A stretch of 64,000 nt of DNA from Sediminibacterium magnilacihabitans (GCA_002973575.1 PVEQ01000001.1:496001-560000), one strand, 5' to 3'. Shown: positions 27,632 through 34,888, counted from the stretch's first letter. A program made the numbers and translations. Notes: a model not told the origin generated them from the letters alone.

Positions 27632-28813
27632 ATGATAAAACGGCTAGCCCAACCAGAAATTGCTGAATTGCTGGAAGAATTTCCAGCGGTAGCTATTCTT
27701 GGGCCCCGCCAGGTTGGAAAAACAACCCTTGCAGAGGAGATTGCAGCTTCGATGAACCCGGAGCCTATTTATCTAGACCTGGAAAGGCCTTCCGAAGCAG
27801 CGCGGTTGAATGAGCCGGAAGCATATTTTGAACTGCACAAAGGAAAGCTGATCATTCTTGATGAAGTGCAGCGTGTTCCTGAACTTTTTCAAATCTTACG
27901 GAGTGTAATAGACCGTCGCAGGCGGGAAGGTCTCAGAAAGGCTCAATTCCTTATTTTGGGGTCGGCATCGTTAGAGCTTTTGAAACAATCATCAGAAAGC
28001 CTGGCTGGGCGAATTGCTTACAAAGAGTTGTCTGGTTTTACAGTCGCCGAAATTGATCACAAAAAATCAAAAGACATTGACCGCTTATGGTTGCATGGCG
28101 GATTTCCTGATAGTTTTCTTGCAAAGAATGACGAAGCCAGCTTACGGTGGCGGTTAAACTTCATCAGTACTTACCTGGAGCGGGATGTGCCCCAGTTCGG
28201 CCCCCGGATACCAGCTGTTACGTTGCGCAAGCTTTGGACCATGTTAGCTCACAGTCAGGGTGGACAGCTTAATATTGCGCAGCTCGGAAACAACCTCGAT
28301 GTAACCGCGCCAACTGCCAAACGGTACATTGAATTGCTGGAAGATTTACTATTGATCCGCACGCTTCGACCCTGGTCTGGCAATGTGAGTAAGCGACTGG
28401 TTAAAGCTCCTAAAGTATATATTCGCGACAGTGGGTTGACGCATGCCCTGCTTAACTTAACAACATTTGATGATCTGTTGGGACACCCTGTTGTGGGAGC
28501 CAGTTGGGAGGGATTTGTTGTTGAAAACCTCTTATCATGCCTGCCTGCAGGTGTAACAGCATGGTTTTATCGTACGGCTGCCGGCGCTGAAATTGACCTG
28601 GTGATCGAAAGGAACAGTAAGGAGCGATATGCGATTGAAATCAAACGTTCCCAAGCCCCGTCTGTTTCAAAAGGCTTCCACTTGGGTTGCGAAGATATTG
28701 CAGCTACAAAACGTTTTATTGTTTACCCGGGCAAAGAGTGCTTTCCGGTGACGAAGAATATTGCTGCAATTCCATTGCTGGATATGATGAATGACTTGAG
28801 GGGGTTGTTGTGA
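27632..28813 (+). CDS. ATP-binding protein, AAA+ with DUF4143
   Basis: A 393-residue protein with the two-part AAA_14/DUF4143 layout: an N-terminal P-loop ATPase (Walker A G24-P-R-Q-V-G-K-T-T32; Walker B-like L-I-I-L-D-E-V-Q-R about 69-78; S-A-S-L-E-L-L about 114-120) and a C-terminal DUF4143 domain (about 190-360) with a restriction-like core, A-E-I-D-L-V-I-E and Y-A-I-E-I-K-R. These two segments resemble a PD-(D/E)XK nuclease motif. The family is widespread in mobile and accessory regions and has no settled role. Its stop is 2 bp from the repeat-like part of the tracrRNA locus. Confidence 0.88.
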   Translation: MIKRLAQPEIAELLEEFPAVAILGPRQVGKTTLAEEIAASMNPEPIYLDLERPSEAARLNEPEAYFELHKGKLIILDEVQRVPELFQILRSVIDRRRREGLRKAQFLILGSASLELLKQSSESLAGRIAYKELSGFTVAEIDHKKSKDIDRLWLHGGFPDSFLAKNDEASLRWRLNFISTYLERDVPQFGPRIPAVTLRKLWTMLAHSQGGQLNIAQLGNNLDVTAPTAKRYIELLEDLLLIRTLRPWSGNVSKRLVKAPKVYIRDSGLTHALLNLTTFDDLLGHPVVGASWEGFVVENLLSCLPAGVTAWFYRTAAGAEIDLVIERNSKERYAIEIKRSQAPSVSKGFHLGCEDIAATKRFIVYPGKECFPVTKNIAAIPLLDMMNDLRGLL

Positions 28814-28815
28814 GA

Positions 28816-28837
28816 GTTGTGATTTGCTTTCAAATTA
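28816..28837 (+). repeat. CRISPR-repeat-like sequence at the tracrRNA locus
   Basis: The 22 bases here begin GTTGTGATTTGCTTTC, which from memory is the 5' start of type II-C CRISPR repeats of Bacteroides-type bacteria. Bases 28817-28831 are perfectly complementary to the anti-repeat at 28877-28891. There is only one copy, so this is not an array. The TTTG inside it (28823-28826) may also serve as the -33 element for the downstream RNA, with GATCTTTG (28847-28854) as the -7 box after 20 bp. Confidence 0.75.
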
Positions 28838-28857
28838 AGTTCTTCCGATCTTTGTTT

Positions 28858-28951
28858 TATTATTAACTTCACATTCGAAAGCAAATCACAATAAGGATTA
28901 TTCCGTTGTGAAAACATTTAGTGCCTCGCCTATCTGCGGGGCTTTTTTTTT
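28858..28951 (+). ncRNA. Type II-C CRISPR tracrRNA (orphan)
   Basis: tracrRNA pairs with CRISPR repeats and is bound by Cas9. The segments seen, in order, are: an anti-repeat (28877-28891) complementary over 15 nt to the repeat-like copy upstream; a nexus-type region with the small hairpin GGA-TTAT-TCC (28895-28904) and TGT-GAAA-ACA (28907-28916); and a 7-bp terminator stem with nine Ts. The run ATAAGGATTATTCCGTTGTG strongly resembles II-C tracrRNAs of Bacteroidota as I remember them. The 5' end is estimated from a GATCTTTG -7-like box at 28847-28854. No cas9, cas1, cas2 or array is present in this window, so its partner is elsewhere or lost. Confidence 0.85.
28923..28951 (+). terminator. Intrinsic terminator closing the tracrRNA
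   Basis: GCCTCGC (28923-28929) pairs with GCGGGGC (28936-28942, one G-U), 6-nt loop, then T9. It forms the last hairpin of the tracrRNA. Confidence 0.85.
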
Positions 28952-29023
28952 GCTTCTTACTCAGAACGTAGTCCAAGGAGGGGGTTTGAACCGAAACATG
29001 AATGTAAAACTTTTTTAATAAAA

Positions 29024-29064
29024 AAAGAAATCACCCCGTTAATTTTAGCAGGGCGATTTCTTTT
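29024..29064. terminator. Bidirectional terminator-like hairpin
   Basis: AAAGAAATC (29024-29032) pairs with GATTTCTTT (29055-29063), extended by CCC/GGG after one mismatch, with A- and T-runs on the two outer sides. It could stop transcription from either side in the 409-bp gap 28814-29222. That gap otherwise holds the tracrRNA locus and a doubtful 51-codon frame. Confidence 0.6.
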
Positions 29065-29200
29065 CATCAACGGAAATGATTTTCTTTGCTACTCTTTTTC
29101 CAAATTCAAGAATGCGTTTAAGAGTCGTCACAATCGGGAGCAAATCGGCATTTAGAATGCCAATTCTATAATATTTAATTATTATCCAACCGATAGTCAT
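29045..29200 (-). CDS. Possible 51-aa protein downstream of the HEPN toxin
   Basis: An ATG at 29200 opens a 51-codon minus-strand frame that ends inside the terminator-like hairpin at 29045. The product starts hydrophobic (M-T-I-G-W-I-I-I-K-Y-Y), then reads L-P-I-V-T-T-L-K-R-I-L and a Lys-rich tail. It is co-directional with the MNT/HEPN pair, 22 bp after the HEPN stop. I recognise no family, and the composition is only weakly coding-like, so it may be a chance frame. Confidence 0.25.
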   Translation of the reverse strand: MTIGWIIIKYYRIGILNADLLPIVTTLKRILEFGKRVAKKIISVDEKKSPC

Positions 29201-29222
29201 TAAATATGAACATAGCCCGCTA

Positions 29223-29621
29223 CTAAGAGATGCTTTTATTTAATTCTTTTATCACAAGATCTTTTATCTCTAGCGTGATTTTGTAGAAAAATTGCGTTTC
29301 TTCCAGTTCGGGTCTTAAAAAGTCGTGTGGATATCTACCGCGGACTGCAAAATCTTCCAGGTTTTTTAGATCTATCACGGTAAACGCTTCTTGATGGACA
29401 GAACAGCTTTGAATCAGTAAATCCAAATTATGGGTTCTGGGAAATTCTTCTTTTTTAAATATTAGGAAGGCTTTTAAATATTTCTCCACAGCCTGTTGGC
29501 AATGAAAACAAGCAACATCCAGTATCATGGGCTGGTGTTCAATAATTAATTGAGCAGCGATTAAATCATGCTCAGCCTTTTCAATCCATTGATTTAAGTG
29601 TGTTACTTCGGCCTCAGTCAT
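29223..29621 (-). CDS. HEPN-domain protein, putative HepT-like RNase toxin
   Basis: A 132-residue helical HEPN protein, the toxin half of an MNT/HEPN toxin-antitoxin pair. The N-terminal helix W-I-E-K-A-E-H-D-L, the C-F-H-C-Q-Q-A-V-E-K-Y-L-K-A segment (38-51) and R-T-H-N-L-D-L-L (62-69) are typical. An R94-x4-H99 motif in R-G-R-Y-P-H-D-F matches the HEPN RNase active-site pattern, although Phe replaces the usual Tyr after H-x. In characterised HepT/MntA pairs the antitoxin AMPylates that Tyr, so its absence here is notable. The ATG overlaps the MNT stop by 4 bp. Confidence 0.87.
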   Translation of the reverse strand: MTEAEVTHLNQWIEKAEHDLIAAQLIIEHQPMILDVACFHCQQAVEKYLKAFLIFKKEEFPRTHNLDLLIQSCSVHQEAFTVIDLKNLEDFAVRGRYPHDFLRPELEETQFFYKITLEIKDLVIKELNKSIS

Positions 29622-29935
29622 AATTCTACAGCCTCCTTCATCGCATAATAGACGATATGCCCGGTTAAATTCTTTTTTTCATTTATTTCCTTCTCGCTTT
29701 CTAAAATAACATCGAATGGAGCTTTTAAGGAATGAACCAGCGCTTTTCTGATTTTACTTTCCCAATTCATTTTTACACGTGGCTCAAATGTATCGGAAGT
29801 AATAACCAGCAGATCATAATCACTTTCCTCATCGGCCTTGCCTGTTGCCCTGGAGCCAAATAACAGTACTTTGGAATCAGGCAAAAAAGACCTTACCGTA
29901 AATTTGATGGACTGAAGCGTTTGTTGGTAGTTCAT
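29618..29935 (-). CDS. MNT-type nucleotidyltransferase, putative MntA-like antitoxin
   Basis: A 105-residue minimal nucleotidyltransferase with the defining G27-S28-x10-D39-Y-D41 motif (strand L-L-F-G-S-R-A then S-D-Y-D-L-L-V-I-T). Known partners of HEPN toxins neutralise them by transferring AMP residues. It is the first gene of the pair and overlaps the HEPN gene in ATGA. A perfect Bacteroidota -7 box ends 7 bp before its ATG. Family and pairing are clear; the toxin-antitoxin role is inferred. Confidence 0.88.
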   Translation of the reverse strand: MNYQQTLQSIKFTVRSFLPDSKVLLFGSRATGKADEESDYDLLVITSDTFEPRVKMNWESKIRKALVHSLKAPFDVILESEKEINEKKNLTGHIVYYAMKEAVEL

Positions 29936-29942
29936 TTAATAT

Positions 29943-29973
29943 CAAATATACAAAATCGATTAAAAGATTGCAA
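29943..29973 (-). promoter_or_regulatory. Promoter of the MNT/HEPN operon
   Basis: On the minus strand TTG (29971-29973), a 20-bp spacer and TATATTTG (29943-29950) match the Bacteroidota consensus. The box is 7 bp from the ATG, so a leaderless or near-leaderless mRNA is expected. Confidence 0.7.
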
Positions 29974-30001
29974 TGGCTGGTTCAATGAGGCAAGTTAGGC
30001 T

Positions 30002-31234
30002 TTAAGGATACAGCAAATACTTCTTCCGCATTTCCTTGTAGGCTTTCAGCCCCGGCTCCCAGGTTTTGCGGATTTCATCGGCGGATAGGCCTGCAATGAC
30101 TTGTTCTTTAAAGGCTGTAGTGCCGGCCAGCTTATCGATATTGCCCATTTCCTTGCTTTGCTTGTAGTCGAAGAACTTTTCTTTGTAAGGATAGGCTTTG
30201 TACATTTCGATCATCCATTCAATATGCAACCGCTTGCTTTTGTGCAATGCAGCAACATCATATTTGCGCAGGTCGAGCCCATAACAGGTGTTGTTCATGT
30301 GTAAAGGTGTTTCCGCCATTCCCTTGATGCTGGTGGGGGTGAAAGAAAAAGAATACCCTTTCAAATCAGGGTTACCCAATACGGCGAAAGGAAAATAAGT
30401 GCCCCTTCCCTGGCTGATCACTGTTCCTTCAAACAGGCATAAAGTGGGGTAAAGTAGTATCGATTGTTGTGTATTGAGATTGGGAGATGGTTTTACAGGC
30501 AAAGTATATTCCATGTTGTGGTTGTAATTGGCCACAGGTATGATGCGGATCTTGCATTGCAAATGATTGGGCAACCAACCTTCTCCATTCACCATTTGCG
30601 CAAATTCGCCGATGGTTAACCCATGCGCGATAGGAATGGGGAACATGCCGATGCCCGATTTCAGTTTCATATCGAGTATGGGGCCGTCTATCAGGTAGCC
30701 ATTGGGATTGGGCCTGTCCAGTATGAGCAACTCTTTATTGTTTTCTGCACAGGCTTCCATCAGCCTGGCCAATGCATTGATATTGGTGTAAAAACGGCAG
30801 CCGACATCCTGCAGATCATATACCATGATGTCTATATCGGCCATATCGGCTTTGCTGGGTTTGCTTTTGCCAGATCCATACAAAGAGATCAGCGGTATAC
30901 CCGTAGCGGAATCTACTTCATCGGCCACATGGGCGCCAGCACTGGCATTGCCGCGAAAGCCATGCTCCGGACCAAATACTTTCACAATGTGAATGCCCAA
31001 CTTCAATAAGCTGTCTACCAGGTGAACATTGTGCTTACCGATGACAGATGTAGGGTTTGCCAGTATGCCTACTCGTTTTCCTTTCAGATAAGGCAAATAT
31101 TTTTCTGTTTGATCAGCCCCCGTTTTAATGCTAGCAGAAAGCTGCATTCCAGGCAAAATGATCGCTGCAGCCTTGGAGTTTAAAGAAGCTGTTAATAATA
31201 CAAAAGCAAATAAAACAACATACACGAATCGCAT
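30002..31234 (-). CDS. DUF1343 protein, NamZ-like exo-beta-N-acetylmuramidase (GH171)
   Basis: A 410-residue protein with a signal peptide (about 1-24). Its DUF1343 domain begins with G-K-R-V-G-I-L-A-N-P-T-S-V and includes K-V-F-G-P-E-H-G-F-R-G (about 89-99), the conserved Glu/His region, and V-Y-D-L-Q-D-V-G-C-R-F-Y-T (about 147-159). NamZ (YbbC of Bacillus subtilis) removes terminal MurNAc from peptidoglycan fragments, so this enzyme likely works in cell-wall recycling in the periplasm. No other recycling gene adjoins it. The neighbouring toxin-antitoxin pairs flank it on both sides. Confidence 0.9.
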   Translation of the reverse strand: MRFVYVVLFAFVLLTASLNSKAAAIILPGMQLSASIKTGADQTEKYLPYLKGKRVGILANPTSVIGKHNVHLVDSLLKLGIHIVKVFGPEHGFRGNASAGAHVADEVDSATGIPLISLYGSGKSKPSKADMADIDIMVYDLQDVGCRFYTNINALARLMEACAENNKELLILDRPNPNGYLIDGPILDMKLKSGIGMFPIPIAHGLTIGEFAQMVNGEGWLPNHLQCKIRIIPVANYNHNMEYTLPVKPSPNLNTQQSILLYPTLCLFEGTVISQGRGTYFPFAVLGNPDLKGYSFSFTPTSIKGMAETPLHMNNTCYGLDLRKYDVAALHKSKRLHIEWMIEMYKAYPYKEKFFDYKQSKEMGNIDKLAGTTAFKEQVIAGLSADEIRKTWEPGLKAYKEMRKKYLLYP

Positions 31235-31365
31235 AAAAAGTGATTAAGGTTTAAATATACAGATTTGCGGTTTATACCTGATTTGTGCAGGAGTTTGCGT
31301 TAACGGTTATTTTTTCTGTTAATTACAATCGTACCGAACACAGGATGGGGAAAGGAAAGAAAATA

Positions 31366-31399
31366 AGTTTCTAAATATGGAAACTATTGTTTAACTTTG
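31366..31399 (+). promoter_or_regulatory. Promoter and operator of the HigBA-like pair
   Basis: AGTTTC-N8-GAAACT (31366-31385) is an inverted repeat lying just before a perfect -7 box TAACTTTG (31392-31399); the toxin GTG follows at 31413. The placement suits autoregulation by the antitoxin encoded at 31764. Confidence 0.6.
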
Positions 31400-31412
31400 T
31401 AAAATCTAAACT

Positions 31413-31751
31413 GTGAGGTATTTTGAAACGAGGTTTTTAGAGGAGGCATCTTCTTTTATCAATGGGTTGAATCCGAAGATCATAAACAAGCTATTGTATA
31501 ATATAGCATTAGCTGAGCAATCTAACGATCCACGGTTGTTTAAAAAACTTCACAACGATATTTGGGAAATACGTGTGAGGTATGCGTTGCAACAAGTCAG
31601 GCTGCTGGCATTTTGGGATAAAACAGATGCCAATAACACGTTGGTACTGGCAACGCATGGCTTTATAAAGAAAGTAGATAAAGTGCCAGCTAATGAGATT
31701 GCAAGGGCCTTGCGCATCAGGGAAAATTATTTCGAAGAAAAAAATACCTAA
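31413..31751 (+). CDS. RelE/HigB-superfamily toxin (Gp49-like)
   Basis: A 112-residue toxin-like protein of the phage-derived Gp49/HigB group. Seen are the N-terminal strand-helix (Y-F-E-T-R-F-L-E-E-A), the K-K-L-H-N-D-I-W-E-I-R core strand, Q-V-R-L-L-A-F-W-D, and T-H-G-F-I-K-K-V-D-K-V-P with a basic end, as in ribosome-dependent mRNA interferases. Translation starts with GTG. It precedes the antitoxin gene by 12 bp, the toxin-first order of HigBA. No catalytic test can be made from sequence; the active-site residues vary in this family. Confidence 0.88.
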   Translation: MRYFETRFLEEASSFINGLNPKIINKLLYNIALAEQSNDPRLFKKLHNDIWEIRVRYALQQVRLLAFWDKTDANNTLVLATHGFIKKVDKVPANEIARALRIRENYFEEKNT

Positions 31752-31763
31752 AGAGTATTCGAT

Positions 31764-32090
31764 ATGGAAAAAACAAAAATGAAATCGTATAGCCTGTCCG
31801 AGATGATAGACAAGCACGTAGGCAAACGTGGCACCAAAGCCAGGGGAGCTTTCGAGCACAAACTCAACATGGCTGTACTAAGCAGCATGATCAGAAAAGC
31901 GAGGAAAGAGCGCAATCTTACGCAGGAACAATTGGGAGAACTGGTAGGTGTTCAGAAAGCACAAATATCCAAGCTGGAAAACAACGCCAACAGCGCTACC
32001 ATCGACACCATTCTTAGGATATTCCAGGCACTGCAAGCAGAGATACATTTCTCCGTTACGCTCGGGGGTAAACAATTGTCACTGGCATAA
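31764..32090 (+). CDS. XRE-family HTH antitoxin (HigA-like)
   Basis: A 108-residue protein whose C-terminal two thirds is a Cro/CI-type helix-turn-helix (about 40-95; R-K-E-R-N-L-T-Q-E-Q-L-G-E-L-V-G-V then Q-I-S-K-L-E-N-N). The N-terminal third, charged and helical, likely contacts the toxin. It should bind and neutralise the upstream Gp49-like toxin and repress the pair through the inverted repeat at 31366-31385. A second Met at residue 6 could be the start. Confidence 0.9.
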   Translation: MEKTKMKSYSLSEMIDKHVGKRGTKARGAFEHKLNMAVLSSMIRKARKERNLTQEQLGELVGVQKAQISKLENNANSATIDTILRIFQALQAEIHFSVTLGGKQLSLA

Positions 32091-32127
32091 TTTAAGAAAG
32101 AGACTGCGGTGGTCATGACACCAAAAG

Positions 32128-32160
32128 AAAAGCGGCTGTTCCAAAAGAACAACCGCTTTT
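32128..32160. terminator. Bidirectional terminator between higA and htrA
   Basis: A 14-bp stem with one C-A mismatch (32128-32141 with 32147-32160), a 5-nt loop, and A/T-rich sides. It serves both convergent genes. Confidence 0.85.
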
Positions 32161-32184
32161 CAATAAAAGGGAAATGCAATCAAT

Positions 32185-33717
32185 TTAATTATCGTCTCCC
32201 AGGTTCAAAGGATAAGTATATGAGCCTTCAAAGCCAGGGTAGAAGCCATCGAGGCGTATATTGCTGCCCTTGTATACGGACAACAGTTCTTTCAATTCAT
32301 CGAGGTTCTTCACTTCTTTTCCGTTCACACCTGTGATCACAAATCCGTCCTGCATCCTGCTTTTTTTCAGGATACCATCGCCTACTTTTTTCACCAGTAC
32401 GCCGCCCGCTATTTCATTGGCCTGCGCCACTTTCTTATCGAGGTTTTCCAGCGTGCCACCCAGTTTTTCTATGAGGCTGCTATTCTTCACCACATCCGTA
32501 TTGCCGGCCTTGTTCTTCAAGGTAACACTGGCAGTATTTTCCTTGCCCCCGCGCTTGTAGGTGATGTTGATCTTGTCGCCGGGTTTGTAACGCGCTACCT
32601 GCTCCTGCAGTTCCGGACCATTGGTAACCGGAACGCCATTGATCTTGGTAACGATATCGCCTTTTTTCAGTCCCGCTATTGCTGCAGCGCCTCCTGCCGG
32701 AATTGCAGTAGCGTACACGCCTTCGCCTTCTCTCAGTGAAACACCCAGCTCTTTTTCCAACTGCCGCTTGTCATCATCACTCATATTTTCTAGCGGAGCA
32801 TATTGGATGCCGATATAAGCGCGCTGTACAGTGCCGAATTTCACGATATCGGTCACGATCTTCTTCACAATGTTTACTGGAATAGCATACGAATATCCTG
32901 CATAAGAACCCGTAGGAGAAGCGATGGCCGAGTTGATGCCCACCAATTCACCAGCGGTATTGATGAGTGCGCCACCACTGTTGCCGGGATTAACGGCCGC
33001 ATCGGTCTGGATAAATGACTCCACCGGTGTTTGGCTTTGACGGCCATTGATGCCGATGGACCTTGATTTGGCGCTTACAATACCGGCTGTAACCGTAACA
33101 TCGAGCGTAAGCGGATAACCGATAGCCAGTACCCACTGACCCAGTTTCAATTCGTCGCTATTACCATATACCAGGTAAGGGAATCCCTTCCCTTCGATTT
33201 TGATAACGGCCAGATCGCTGCTGGGGTCGGCGCCGATCACGGAAGCTTTATAAGATTTTTTATTGGCAAGGGTTACATTGATCTCATCGGCTCCGTCGAT
33301 CACGTGGTTATTGGTTACGATATAACCATCATCCGTAATCAACACACCGCTACCGCTGGCCAGCTGCTCGGGTATCACCCTGGGACCTCCAAAGAAATCA
33401 CCCAGATCATCACCAAACAGATCGGAGAAAGGATTACGCTGTTTGCGGTTGTTATTGTTCACCTGCCGGGCCTTTGTTTTTGTTTTGATATGCACAACGG
33501 CGGGTGTGCCTGTGGTAGCCGCAGGCGTAAAGTCTACGATGGCGCCATTATTACTGCCATTTCCGAAAAAGCCTGCATAGTTCACAGGTAATTTGCCAGC
33601 CTCCTGTACGCCTGCATGCTGGTGTTCCACGTATTTACCATATCCCCAAACACTAGCAACAGCAGTGCCTGCACTGATGGCTACAACGGCTAAAATGCTT
33701 TTAAAATTCATGTTCAT
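32185..33717 (-). CDS. Do/DegP-family serine protease with PDZ domains
   Basis: A 510-residue periplasmic HtrA-type protease or chaperone. It has an N-terminal membrane anchor or signal (about 5-25), a trypsin-like domain with His138 (T-N-N-H-V-I), Asp168 (S-S-D-L-A-V) and Ser247 (G-N-S-G-G-A-L), then two PDZ domains (about 285-390 and 410-505; G-L-K-K-G-D-I-V-T-K-I-N-G-V in the first). It degrades or refolds damaged envelope proteins. A second ATG at residue 3 is possible. It is a single gene flanked by a bidirectional terminator and about 150 bp of intergenic DNA. Confidence 0.96.
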   Translation of the reverse strand: MNMNFKSILAVVAISAGTAVASVWGYGKYVEHQHAGVQEAGKLPVNYAGFFGNGSNNGAIVDFTPAATTGTPAVVHIKTKTKARQVNNNNRKQRNPFSDLFGDDLGDFFGGPRVIPEQLASGSGVLITDDGYIVTNNHVIDGADEINVTLANKKSYKASVIGADPSSDLAVIKIEGKGFPYLVYGNSDELKLGQWVLAIGYPLTLDVTVTAGIVSAKSRSIGINGRQSQTPVESFIQTDAAVNPGNSGGALINTAGELVGINSAIASPTGSYAGYSYAIPVNIVKKIVTDIVKFGTVQRAYIGIQYAPLENMSDDDKRQLEKELGVSLREGEGVYATAIPAGGAAAIAGLKKGDIVTKINGVPVTNGPELQEQVARYKPGDKINITYKRGGKENTASVTLKNKAGNTDVVKNSSLIEKLGGTLENLDKKVAQANEIAGGVLVKKVGDGILKKSRMQDGFVITGVNGKEVKNLDELKELLSVYKGSNIRLDGFYPGFEGSYTYPLNLGDDN

Positions 33718-33865
33718 GGTCTTTAAATTAATTCAGGTACGTCAAATGATATGCCTATTGGATAGCAAATAAACAAAGCTGTTTAATTGTCAGTACACCG
33801 GTCAACGCATTTAACAAATGTTTTACGGCGATCCTCGTAGATCCGGTGATTAAAGTTAGCAAATT

Positions 33866-34864
33866 TTACAGCGCCGTTAAGAACCGGAGGGTATCTACAC
33901 CATCGGCATAATCGCCCAGTGAAGGGCGTTGCGCTTCGCCAAAAGCAAGGGCGCCATGCCCTACCACACATTGGATATCGTTGTTATTTTTTAACCGGTC
34001 CCATACGGCTGCCGCATCGTTGTAATACTGGTAATGCACCTGGCTTACTGGCGAGAAAGGAGAGGTGTTTTCAGTCAAAATGACGGAATCATTGTTCATA
34101 TAATACTTATTGCCCATGATGAGCAGCGCCAGGTGGTAATCGTAATTGTGCTTGTACTTATGTAAGTCAAGAAAATATTCATATTTTTTTAAAGTGGTCA
34201 GCAGGGGAATGAAATCATATTTTTCCGGTACATACAATTGCGTGATGTTCCGGCATCCGAGTCCGAAATACAGCTGTATATCTTCTGCCAGCGCTTCCAG
34301 TTCGGTCCTGGTTTCAGAACCGTCCAATACGGCTACGGAAGTCCGGTTGCGACGGATGATATGCGGATATTTACCGAAATAATATTCGAAATAACGTCCC
34401 GAATTGTTGCTGCCCGTAGCGATATAAGCGTCGCAACCCTTTAACTGCTCGGCAAAAGCTACCCTTTCGGCTACAGACGGCTCCCATTGACTGAGCTGTT
34501 CCACCAGGTGCCTGATCAGGACTTCGTCCTTAGAAGAAGCTTTGATCAATACAGAATGGCCGCTCAGGAAAACGCAGAGAAAATCGTGAAAGCCTACCAG
34601 GGGAATATTACCTGCCATGACCAATCCTACTGTTTGCACTTTTGCAGGCGTATCCGGCAGGTTATATGATCCCACCCAAGCCTCCAGCAGGGGCGCCTGT
34701 AAGAACCGGGTACAGATACTATTGACCGACCGGTTGATGAATTCCGGGATGAACCAGGCATTTTCGCGGTAAGCCCTTGCTTTGACGTTCTCCCATCCGG
34801 CATCCGTTCCCTGCATGTAGACACCCAATCTGGCCATCAGCTGAATTCGTTCTTGTAAAGTCAT
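33866..34864 (-). CDS. Acyl-CoA reductase (LuxC-type)
   Basis: A 332-residue protein similar to LuxC-family acyl-CoA reductases, which reduce fatty acyl-CoA or acyl-protein thioesters to aldehydes with NADPH. Visible family traits are G-L-V-M-A-G-N-I-P-L-V-G-F-H-D (about 76-90), Y-I-A-T-G-S-N-N-S-G-R-Y-F-E-Y-Y-F (about 150-166), and G-L-G-C-R-N-I-T-Q-L-Y (about 216-226) with the likely nucleophilic Cys. It lacks LuxD or LuxE neighbours and the protein is shorter than Vibrio LuxC. The natural substrate is unknown. It is divergent from a ferredoxin, and a TACATTTG box lies 25 bp before its ATG. Confidence 0.85.
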   Translation of the reverse strand: MTLQERIQLMARLGVYMQGTDAGWENVKARAYRENAWFIPEFINRSVNSICTRFLQAPLLEAWVGSYNLPDTPAKVQTVGLVMAGNIPLVGFHDFLCVFLSGHSVLIKASSKDEVLIRHLVEQLSQWEPSVAERVAFAEQLKGCDAYIATGSNNSGRYFEYYFGKYPHIIRRNRTSVAVLDGSETRTELEALAEDIQLYFGLGCRNITQLYVPEKYDFIPLLTTLKKYEYFLDLHKYKHNYDYHLALLIMGNKYYMNNDSVILTENTSPFSPVSQVHYQYYNDAAAVWDRLKNNNDIQCVVGHGALAFGEAQRPSLGDYADGVDTLRFLTAL

Positions 34865-34888
34865 TTGTCAACCGTATTTTTGGAACTG

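Noticed and set aside
27513..27635. 40-codon frame ending in an ATGA overlap with the DUF4143 gene
   Set aside because: The exact promoter of the DUF4143 gene lies inside it, and the peptide has no protein-like features.
28975..28998. tRNA 3'-end-like sequence (TTCAAAC loop on the minus strand)
   Set aside because: The T-loop pattern is present but the T-stem does not pair and no 5' acceptor or anticodon arm is found; a possible attachment-site relic but too weak to call.
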